DNA from: Vulcanococcus limneticus LL
GTDB lineage: Bacteria; Cyanobacteriota; Cyanobacteriia; PCC-6307; Cyanobiaceae
Assembly (NCBI RefSeq): GCF_002252705.1
Contig: NZ_NQLA01000033.1
Coordinates: 1-33,857, forward strand
DNA length: 33,857 nt
Direction of reading: 5' to 3'
Shown here: in pieces, positions 1-5,552 of the stretch
Position numbering within the stretch: position 1 is the stretch's first letter
How the letters are laid out: each line of letters opens with the position of its first letter
Position numbers and translations under genes: made by a program
The notes under the pieces: model-generated
Database searches by the model: none
What the model saw: the letters and a program-made list of their open reading frames with translations, nothing else
What the model was told of the DNA's origin: nothing

Positions 1-1
1 G

Positions 2-121
2 TTGCGGCAGCTCAAGGCCAGAGGCCGCACCCGGGTCGGAGCGGTGTTCCGGTTGCATGTGGTGGCCTACAGCCTGATCCGCCTGGCCAACCTGCTCGCT
101 CCACGGGAGGCGTTGGCATGA
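2..121 (+). pseudogene. C-terminal end of a DDE-type transposase, cut by the window edge
   Basis: The first 39 codons read through to a TGA at 119-121 and encode a basic, then hydrophobic C-terminus (ARGRTRVGAVF, then VVAYSLIRLANLL). This kind of ending, with an AYxLxRLxxL helix, is common at the end of DDE transposases of the IS4/IS5/IS1182 groups. The N-terminal part lies outside the window, so it cannot be said whether the full gene is intact. It marks the left boundary of an accessory strip rich in toxin-antitoxin genes. The family is inferred only from the tail and is uncertain. The 157 bases that follow hold no gene I can support. Confidence 0.5.
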
Positions 122-278
122 ACCACACGGAGCCGGGCACTCAGAAGTGGTCAGCCGGCTGGGTATCTGTACGGGCGGCAACGATCACCTCCCGATGCGG
201 CGACCAGCCTTGCGAGGGGGACTGGAGCAAGCCCACGCAGCCCAATCCGTCATAGATGGGCTCGGGTTGCCGGCTATT

Positions 279-536
279 TCAGCAGCCTCCTAGAACCGCG
301 GGCCTGGCCTCCTCGCCATGCCATTCAGGGATCGGGTGCTCCACTTGGGCCTCCGCGAACAGAGCGGCGATGCGCCGACCCAGCCCTTCCGGTTTCTCGT
401 CGCGGGGTTCGCTCTGCACGGCCTGCCGCAGGCTTAGCCGAACTTCCTGCTCCATGCTGCGGCCATGGCGCTGGAGGGCCTCCTTCGCCGGGCGGTGGTC
501 AAGCTGCTTCCTGGCCTGGAGCTGCTGGAGCCTGCC
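279..536 (-). pseudogene. Remnant of a FitA-like (RHH) antitoxin
   Basis: Reading leftward, this frame carries RKQLDHRPAKEALQRHGRSM followed by EQEVRLSLRQAV, then a C-terminal part with LGRRIAALFAEAQ. This resembles FitA/StbC-type ribbon-helix-helix antitoxins, whose core usually reads LD-x-x-KEALxxRAAxHGRSMEEEVR. A few residues of the usual helix appear to be missing and there is no start codon before the conserved part. The only ATG (453-455) lies inside the domain. The open frame begins directly after the TrmH stop codon (537-539), in the same frame. No PIN toxin partner is visible further left. I read it as a decayed antitoxin; a 58-residue product from the internal ATG is possible but would lack the DNA-binding strand. 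Confidence 0.55.
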
Positions 537-1232
537 CTAATACCGCAACTTCAACGTCCGCGGCAGCTCCTCCGCAATCTCCCCCTCCTCCGTGAGCGCT
601 GGATACGCCCGTCCCGTACGCCGGCACCACTCCGCCACCTGGGGATAGGCCCACTCGAACAGGATCCGCCGGTATTCCGGTTCCCCGCCGGGCACCCCTT
701 CGCCCTGGCTGGGTATGAGCCCCGCCAGCTCCCGCTGCCGCAGCGCCTCGAACAGCAGCGTGGCCGCCGCCACGCTCACGTTGAGGCTCTGCACCATGCC
801 CGTCATCGGGATGAAGATCGGCTGGTCCACCAGGGCGGTGGCCTCCTCGCTCAGGCCCCACTTCTCCGCCCCCAGCAGGAAGGCGGTGGGGCCGGTGAAG
901 TCGCACTGGCGGTAGTCGATCGCGTTCACGCCCAGGTGGGTGCCGTAGAGCCGGAAGCCGCGCTCCTTCAGGCCCGTGAGGCACGCCTCGATGCTGGGGT
1001 GGGGCAGCAGCGGCACCCACTTCTGGCTGCCCTTGGCGGTTTTGTTGAACGTGCGCGGCCGGCCCGGCAGGCTCACTACATGGGCCTCCATCGCCCCCAC
1101 CGCATCGCAGGTGCGCAGGATCGCCGAGAGGTTGTGGGGCTTGTCCACCTGCTCCAGCACCACCGTGAGATCGCCCATGCGGCGGTTCAGCACGGCCTGG
1201 AGGCGCTCGTAGCGGCGGGGCAGCAGGGGCAT
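537..1232 (-). CDS. trmH: tRNA (guanosine(18)-2'-O)-methyltransferase TrmH
   Basis: SPOUT-class methyltransferase that 2'-O-methylates G18 in the D-loop of tRNA using S-adenosylmethionine. The 231-residue protein shows the three SpoU motifs in order: NLSAILRTCDAVG (about 34-46) with the catalytic-type Asn and Arg, LLGAEKWGLS (119-128), and IPMTGMVQSLNVSVAAA (141-157), which forms the trefoil-knot cofactor site. The C-terminal extension is as expected for bacterial TrmH rather than the longer RlmB. It starts 13 bases after the stop of the PIN gene on the same strand, so it may be co-transcribed with the AbrB/PIN module. Its stop is followed in frame by an antitoxin remnant. Confidence 0.93.
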   Translation of the reverse strand: MPLLPRRYERLQAVLNRRMGDLTVVLEQVDKPHNLSAILRTCDAVGAMEAHVVSLPGRPRTFNKTAKGSQKWVPLLPHPSIEACLTGLKERGFRLYGTHLGVNAIDYRQCDFTGPTAFLLGAEKWGLSEEATALVDQPIFIPMTGMVQSLNVSVAAATLLFEALRQRELAGLIPSQGEGVPGGEPEYRRILFEWAYPQVAEWCRRTGRAYPALTEEGEIAEELPRTLKLRY

Positions 1233-1245
1233 GGGAGCAGAGGGT

Positions 1246-1641
1246 TCAGAGAAGCAGCGTGCGGATGCCCTGCGCCTTCAGCAGGTCGGCGGCCTTGCGG
1301 TCGAAGGTGGCCAGCACCTCGCCGCCGAGCCAGTGGCCGCCATGGGCAATCACCCCATCGGCAAAGTCGCCGCCGGTCGCCAGCATCGTCAGACCAACCC
1401 CCACGGCTGGCCCATCGACCACCACCTGTTCAGAGGCCATCAGCGCCTCAATGGCGGCGATGCAGTCTTCACTGGTGAAGGCGTACACCCGTCGCAGCAC
1501 CCAGACGAACTCGCACAGCACCGGCAGGGGCACGGCCACTAACTCAGCCTTCTGCAACAGCTCCGAGGCGGCCAGGGCCTGGCCCGGATCATCCTGAACG
1601 ACAGCCCGCACCAGCAGATTGGTGTCAGCGGTGATCTTCAC
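1246..1641 (-). CDS. PIN-domain ribonuclease toxin (VapC-like)
   Basis: A 131-residue PIN-domain protein, expected to be a metal-dependent RNase toxin. Acidic residues are where PIN domains need them: the N-terminal ADTNLLVRAV with Asp, a Glu in LPVLCEFVWVL, Asp in GGDFADGVIA, and the LATFDRKA strand near the C-terminus. The GTG start (1639-1641) overlaps the TGA of the upstream AbrB gene as GTGA, which signals translational coupling and fits an antitoxin-first operon. Longer upstream extension in this frame is only the shadow of the antitoxin gene. It looks intact. PIN toxins paired with AbrB/MazE antitoxins usually cut tRNA or rRNA, but the target cannot be read from sequence. Confidence 0.85.
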   Translation of the reverse strand: MKITADTNLLVRAVVQDDPGQALAASELLQKAELVAVPLPVLCEFVWVLRRVYAFTSEDCIAAIEALMASEQVVVDGPAVGVGLTMLATGGDFADGVIAHGGHWLGGEVLATFDRKAADLLKAQGIRTLLL

Positions 1642-1910
1642 GCTGGCGGTGTCGAGGCTGTCTGGAGGTCTGCCCAGCCCTCTGCTGCCGCGGCATCGAG
1701 TTCGTCCAGGGTGGCCGTGCGGGTGCTCCTTCCGGCCAGAAGCCCAATGAACGACTGGATGGATCCGGTGGGCTTTTGCGCCTGAATCTGCAGGCGCCCC
1801 CCAGGCAGCACCTCCACATCCACCCTCTGGCCAGGCTGCACGCCCAGATGGCTGAGCAACTCCTTGCGCAGGGTCACCTGGCCCTTGCTGGTCACGGTGA
1901 GGGTGGTCAT
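1638..1910 (-). CDS. AbrB/MazE-family antitoxin
   Basis: A 90-residue protein whose N-terminal half is a swapped-hairpin AbrB domain: TLTVTSKGQVTLRKELLSHL, then GVQPGQRVDVEV and GGRLQIQAQ. The C-terminal half (FIGLLAGRSTRTATLDELDAA) is typical of the toxin-binding tail of AbrB antitoxins. I chose the ATG at 1908-1910 because it leaves four residues before the AbrB strand; an upstream ATG adds only nine unconserved residues. It overlaps the PIN toxin gene by four bases. Such antitoxins normally repress their own promoter, which would lie in 1911-1983, between this gene and the divergent nucleotidyltransferase gene. Confidence 0.88.
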   Translation of the reverse strand: MTTLTVTSKGQVTLRKELLSHLGVQPGQRVDVEVLPGGRLQIQAQKPTGSIQSFIGLLAGRSTRTATLDELDAAAAEGWADLQTASTPPA

Positions 1911-1983
1911 GGGTTGGCTGCAGGCTGCCACCAGCATGGTAAGGCAATCAGGCCTTACGGACGGCCGTCGCTACGCTGCGATC

Positions 1984-2376
1984 GTGACGCCAGGCCTGTC
2001 CCCACTGGAGCGGCTGCGCCAGGCGCGGCAGCAGGGCTGGTTGGCCGATCGGCGCCAGGCCGTGGCCGAGGTGCTGGCCGGCGGCGATGGGCTCGACGGC
2101 GTGCCATGCCTGGTTCTCCTCTTTGGCTCCCGTGCCCGCGGCGATTGGGATGGCTACTCCGACACCGATCTGCTGGTGGTGGCTCAGGCCAGGCAGCAGG
2201 CCGATCGCCTGGCGAATCTCCTGCTGCAGGCCGGCGTTGGCGATGATGTGATCGCGATGTCCCTGGCCGACTGGCAGGCCGCAGCCCACTCTCCCTCTCC
2301 CCACTGGCGCTCGATTCACGCCCAGGCGATTCCTCTCTATGAACGCCCGTCCCCAGGCCTGGTTGTTTCAGGCTGA
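1984..2376 (+). CDS. MNT-type nucleotidyltransferase (antitoxin of an MNT/HEPN module)
   Basis: A protein of about 130 residues with the minimal nucleotidyltransferase signature: LVLLFGSRARGDWDGYSDTDLLVV, where GSRARG binds the nucleotide and Asp60 and Asp62 would hold metal. In MNT/HEPN modules this enzyme adds AMP to the HEPN toxin and so silences it. The start is not certain. The GTG at 1984 fits the family's N-terminal length, while an in-frame ATG at 1936 would add 16 residues. The HEPN gene begins inside the 3' end (ATG 2339), a 38-base overlap that shows they were expressed together. The catalytic motif is intact although the partner gene is broken. Confidence 0.8.
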   Translation: MTPGLSPLERLRQARQQGWLADRRQAVAEVLAGGDGLDGVPCLVLLFGSRARGDWDGYSDTDLLVVAQARQQADRLANLLLQAGVGDDVIAMSLADWQAAAHSPSPHWRSIHAQAIPLYERPSPGLVVSG

Positions 2377-2737
2377 GAACGATCTGCAGATGGCGTCCCT
2401 GGCCCTGGAGCACGGGTTTTTCGCCCAGTCCTGCTACCACGCCTCCCAGGCGGCCGAGTAGGCGCTCAAGAGCCTGGTTCTTGAGCTTGGCGTCGAGCCG
2501 CAGCACACCCGTGTCCTGGGTCAGCTCCTCCAGCAACTGGCCTCCCTCGGCGTGGACACGGCTCCCTTTGAGGCCATCCCGCTGCGGCAGCTCAGCCGGA
2601 TGAGTGCCAGCAGCCGCTATCCGATCGATGCCACGCCGCCGGCCGAGCTCTTCGACCGCTCCGATGCCCAGCAGGCCATCGCCATGGCCCAGGCGGTGCT
2701 GAAGGCCGTGGCCGACCTGGACCGGCTGACTGGTTAG
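2339..2737 (+). pseudogene. HEPN-domain toxin gene interrupted by an in-frame TAG
   Basis: From ATG 2339 the frame encodes a HEPN domain of 132 residues, broken at codon 41 by TAG (2459-2461). Before it stands FFAQSCYHASQAAE, after it ALKSLVLELGVEPQHTRVLGQLL, and near the end a SRYPID segment and a DLDRLTG tail. In HEPN (PF05168-type) proteins the stop position is normally Lys in an AEKALK helix, so one A-to-T change (AAG to TAG) explains it. Both halves are conserved and in one frame, which suggests a recent loss. A short product could restart only at an internal codon. The adjacent nucleotidyltransferase is intact, as expected when the toxin dies first. Confidence 0.85.
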
Positions 2738-2766
2738 CGTCGTTGAGTCACCGACGGGTCGCCACC

Positions 2767-2907
2767 GTGCCCGCTGTAGCCCCTACCTGGTTGGAGCCGG
2801 CTTCGCTGCTGGTGGAGGGCGAACCCACGACCCTGCGGCTGAGCGGCTCCCGCCGGCACGTGCTCGACCCCATCGCCCGCGAGGGCCGGGTGCTCAATGC
2901 CGCCTGA
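2767..2907 (+). pseudogene. C-terminal stub of a second MNT-type nucleotidyltransferase
   Basis: A 46-codon frame (possible GTG start at 2767) ends in HVLDPIAREGRVLNAA, the usual end of an MNT nucleotidyltransferase (I-x-REGRxLY). The GSxxRG catalytic motif and the metal-binding Asp pair are absent, so this is a remnant and not a working enzyme. The following HEPN gene overlaps its stop codon by 11 bases (ATG 2897 inside ATGCCGCCTGA), the arrangement seen in intact MNT/HEPN pairs. This supports the reading of a deletion that removed most of the antitoxin. Confidence 0.5.
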
Positions 2908-3298
2908 GCAGGACGCCGCCCTGGTCCTGCTGGTGGCCCTGCGCCATGAGATCGCGCTGGTGGCGGCGCTGGATCCGTCCTTCCCCCAGGAGAGCTGGGG
3001 CTTCATGGCCCAGCAGGAGGTGGAGAACCTGCTCCGGGCCCTGATCGTGCTGGCTGATCGGCAGGCTCCCCTCTGCCACGACCTGGAGCTCCTCGAGCAC
3101 CTGGCTCGCGTTCAGCTGCCGGAGGAGCTGGTGGAACTCCAGCCCTTCGCCGTGGAGGCCCGCTACAGGCCCGAGCCCACGCCGCTTCCGGCTCCGCGGG
3201 AGCAGCTGTTGGCCCTGATCCGGCGCCTGCGGGGCGATGTGGAGGCGGCGATTGCGCTGGCGGTGGCCCGGGCGGCTGGTGGAGCCGATCAGGCCTGA
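2897..3298 (+). CDS. HEPN-domain protein (second MNT/HEPN module)
   Basis: A 133-residue helical protein with the layout of PF05168-type HEPN toxins: QQEVENLLRALIVLADRQAP, then HDLELLEHLARVQLPEEL, and FAVEARYRPE before a final helix. Those correspond to the helices that in the family read EKALKALL, H-[ST]-HDL-x-EL and AVEARYP. It is uninterrupted from ATG to TGA. The matching nucleotidyltransferase upstream is only a stub, so the toxin may have lost its neutralising partner, unless the intact enzyme at 1984 cross-acts. The start overlaps the stub's stop codon, and the TGA at the end overlaps the ATG of the next gene (TGATG). Whether it is still active as an RNase is unknown. Confidence 0.7.
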   Translation: MPPEQDAALVLLVALRHEIALVAALDPSFPQESWGFMAQQEVENLLRALIVLADRQAPLCHDLELLEHLARVQLPEELVELQPFAVEARYRPEPTPLPAPREQLLALIRRLRGDVEAAIALAVARAAGGADQA

Positions 3299-3672
3299 TG
3301 GTTCCGGCTGTGGGTGACGGTTTCGATCAGCGCGTGTACGCGGCCGTGGCGCTGATTCCCCACGGCCGCCTGGCCACCTACGGCCAGATCGCCGAGCTGA
3401 TCGGCGCCTACGGCTGCGCGCGCCAGGTGGGCTGGGCCCTGCGGCGCCTGCCGCTCCCCTCCGCTGTGCCCTGGCATCGGGTGGTGAATGCCCAGGGGCG
3501 CATCAGCATCACGCCCAGCCGCGAGGGCTCCGACTGGATCCAGCGGGAGCTGCTGCTTGAGGAGGGGATCCCGGTGGACGTGGAGGGCCGGCTGCCGCTG
3601 CGGGCCTACCGCTGGGAGGCGGCTCTGTCGGAGCTGGATGGGTCGGCCTTGGCTTCATCGCCCAGGGTGTAA
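3298..3672 (+). CDS. Alkyltransferase-like protein (ATL), MGMT DNA-binding family
   Basis: A 124-residue protein with the DNA-binding domain of O6-alkylguanine-DNA alkyltransferase: RVYAAVALIPHGRLATYGQI, ARQVGWALRR (the Arg-finger helix), and VPWHRVVNAQGRIS. The catalytic Cys of the PCHRVV motif is Trp59 here, the mark of alkyltransferase-like proteins (E. coli YbaZ, fission yeast Atl1). These bind O6-alkylguanine without removing the alkyl group and pass the lesion to nucleotide excision repair. The start ATG overlaps the preceding TGA by one base. The last residues (ALASSPRV) overlap the end of a left-facing PIN fragment and may not be native to the family. Confidence 0.88.
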   Translation: MVPAVGDGFDQRVYAAVALIPHGRLATYGQIAELIGAYGCARQVGWALRRLPLPSAVPWHRVVNAQGRISITPSREGSDWIQRELLLEEGIPVDVEGRLPLRAYRWEAALSELDGSALASSPRV

Positions 3673-3809
3673 GGCACCACCACGCCCTCCAGGGTTGGGG
3701 GAAAGTCCTTGATGTTGCGGCTCACCAGTCGCCGCCTCTGGCACTGGGCTGTCGCCAGGATGTTGCTGTCCAGGGGCCATCCGCTGCTGGCCATGGCCGC
3801 TACCCCCAC
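3606..3809 (-). pseudogene. Truncated PIN-domain toxin (C-terminal part only)
   Basis: A 67-codon frame whose middle reads PLDSNILATAQCQRRRLVSRNIKDFPPTLEGVVV, the last third of a VapC PIN domain (family pattern D-x-x-IAATA, LVTRNxxDF). The N-terminal half with the first Asp (DTNVL) and the Glu of the active site is missing. The ATG at 3807-3809 overlaps the end of the RHH antitoxin gene by ten bases, in the place a full toxin would start, so an internal deletion seems to have joined the start region to the C-terminus. It overlaps the end of the ATL gene, which runs the other way. Very unlikely to be catalytically active. Confidence 0.65.
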
Positions 3810-4015
3810 TCCTCCCGCAGGGATCGCTCCAGATCCAGGCTGCTTTCGGGGCGCTGCCGCCAGAGGCCGAAAGCCTGCTGGTGGTCAGGGGTCTGGGCGC
3901 TGAGCCACGTTCTCAGCGCCTGACGCAGGGCTTCGGCGCGGGACAGTCCCCGGGCGCGGCAGAGGGCATCCAACCGCTCCCGGTCGGCTGCCGGGAGGTC
4001 GATGATGGTGCGCAT
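3800..4015 (-). CDS. RHH (CopG/MetJ-type) antitoxin of a VapBC-like module
   Basis: A 71-residue protein with a ribbon-helix-helix fold at its start: MRTIIDLPAADRERLDALC, then ARGLSRAEALRQALRTWL. The C-terminal tail (ESSLDLERSLREEWG) matches the toxin-binding end of VapB-type antitoxins. It appears complete. Its toxin, which overlaps it by ten bases, is truncated, so this may be an orphan antitoxin. The divergent promoter region between it and rsmB (4016-4089) is only 74 bases, and RHH antitoxins usually bind such regions. Confidence 0.8.
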   Translation of the reverse strand: MRTIIDLPAADRERLDALCRARGLSRAEALRQALRTWLSAQTPDHQQAFGLWRQRPESSLDLERSLREEWG

Positions 4016-4089
4016 CGGGCGTCATCAACTCTTGGCATCATGGCGGAGCTGGAGGTTGTCAGCCTCCTCCCGCCCCCGGGCGGCTAGTT

Positions 4090-5526
4090 GTGGAGCACCC
4101 CAGCCGCTCCCGCTTGTCCGCGCCCGCCCCCGTCACGCCTCCAGCCTCGTCCGACCCTGCGGCCCCGGCGGGTGCCGGTGCCGCTTCCGCCGCCATCGGC
4201 CTGGCGCCACGGCGGGTGGCCTGGCAGGTGCTGCAGGCGGTGGCGGCCGGCGCCTACGCCGATGGCGCCCTGGAGCGGGAGCTGCAGAAGGCGGCCCTCA
4301 CTCCGGCGGACCGGGGCCTGGCCACCGAGCTGGCCTACGGCGCCATCCGCCAGCGGCGCCTGCTGGATGCCTGGCTGGATCGGCTCGGCAAGGTGCCGGC
4401 CGCACGCCAGCCACCCAAGCTGCGCTGGCTGCTGCACCTGGGTCTCTACCAGCTGCTGGCCACCGAGCGGGTGCCCGCCTCGGCGGCGGTGAGCACCACG
4501 GTGGAGCTGGCCAAGCGCGGCGGCCTGGCCAAGCTGGCGCCGGTGGTGAATGGGCTGCTGCGCGCCTGCCTGCGCCAGCGGCAGGCAGGCCAGAACCTGG
4601 TATTGCCGGCCGATCCCGCCGCTGCCCTGGCGATCCGTCGGTCGCTGCCGGACTGGCTGGCCTCAGAGCTGCTGCGCTGGCTGCCGCCCGAGCGGGCCGA
4701 GGCCTTCGGCGTGGCCTCCAACACGCCGCCGCCCCTGGATCTGCGCGTGAACCTGCTGCGCAGCAGCCGCGAGGCGGTGCTGGAGGCCTTGGCGGCGGCC
4801 GGCGTGGCGGCTGAACCGCTGGCGGATCTTGCCGCCGGCCTCACCCTCACCGGCCGCAGCGGCGATCTGCGCCAGCTGCCCGGCTACGCCGAGGGCCACT
4901 GGTGCGTGCAGGACCGGGCCGCCCAGCGCATCGCCCCGCTGCTCGATCCCCAGCCCGGCGAGCGGATCCTCGATGCCTGCGCCGCCCCGGGCGGCAAGAG
5001 CACCCACCTGGCCGAGCTGATGGGCGATCGCGGCCTGGTGCTGGCCCTGGACCGCAGCGAGGCGCGCCTGCAGCGGCTGCGCCGCAACCAGCAGCGCCTC
5101 GGCCTCAGCTGCATCGAGCCGCGGGTGGGCGATGCGGCTAGCTTTTCCGTGAGCCTTGCCGCCGAAGCGGAGGAGCGGAACGGCGCGGGGCCGCTGCCGT
5201 TTGATCGGATCCTGGTGGATGCGCCCTGCTCGGGCCTGGGCACCCTGGCCCGCCATGCCGATGCCCGCTGGCGCCTGGAGCCCGCCGCCATCGATGGGCT
5301 GGTGGCCCTGCAGCGCCAGTTGCTGGAGGGGCTGGTGCCCCTGCTCAAGCCCGGCGGCCGGCTGGTGTACGCCACCTGCACCGTGCATCCCCGCGAGAAT
5401 GGCGAGCTGATCGAGGGCTTTCTGGCCGCCCATCCCGGCTGGCTGCTGCTGGAGAGCTGGCAGCTCTGGCCCCAGCCGGGGGCTGGCGATGGCTTCTTTG
5501 CGGCGGCACTGCAGGCGCCGGGCTGA
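4090..5526 (+). CDS. rsmB: 16S rRNA (cytosine(967)-C5)-methyltransferase RsmB
   Basis: Makes m5C967 in 16S rRNA with S-adenosylmethionine. The N-terminal part (about 36-160) is the NusB-like RNA-binding domain found in RsmB/Sun (APRRVAWQVLQAV, ALTPADRGLATELAYGAIRQ). The methyltransferase domain has the cofactor loop DACAAPGGKSTH (about 295-306), LALDRSEARLQRL, and the two cysteines of m5C enzymes: Cys380 in VDAPCSG and Cys430 in YATCTVHPREN. I use the GTG at 4090; the first 30 residues are Ala/Pro-rich and unconserved, so a later start is possible. The length, 478 residues, is usual for cyanobacterial members. Confidence 0.93.
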   Translation: MEHPSRSRLSAPAPVTPPASSDPAAPAGAGAASAAIGLAPRRVAWQVLQAVAAGAYADGALERELQKAALTPADRGLATELAYGAIRQRRLLDAWLDRLGKVPAARQPPKLRWLLHLGLYQLLATERVPASAAVSTTVELAKRGGLAKLAPVVNGLLRACLRQRQAGQNLVLPADPAAALAIRRSLPDWLASELLRWLPPERAEAFGVASNTPPPLDLRVNLLRSSREAVLEALAAAGVAAEPLADLAAGLTLTGRSGDLRQLPGYAEGHWCVQDRAAQRIAPLLDPQPGERILDACAAPGGKSTHLAELMGDRGLVLALDRSEARLQRLRRNQQRLGLSCIEPRVGDAASFSVSLAAEAEERNGAGPLPFDRILVDAPCSGLGTLARHADARWRLEPAAIDGLVALQRQLLEGLVPLLKPGGRLVYATCTVHPRENGELIEGFLAAHPGWLLLESWQLWPQPGAGDGFFAAALQAPG

Positions 5527-5552
5527 GGGCTGTCGGCCTGCCGCCCCTGGTT

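Noticed and set aside
1642-1947. An N-terminal extension of the PIN gene up to 1947
   Set aside because: It is the out-of-frame shadow of the AbrB gene; the GTG at 1641 with GTGA overlap gives the normal PIN start.
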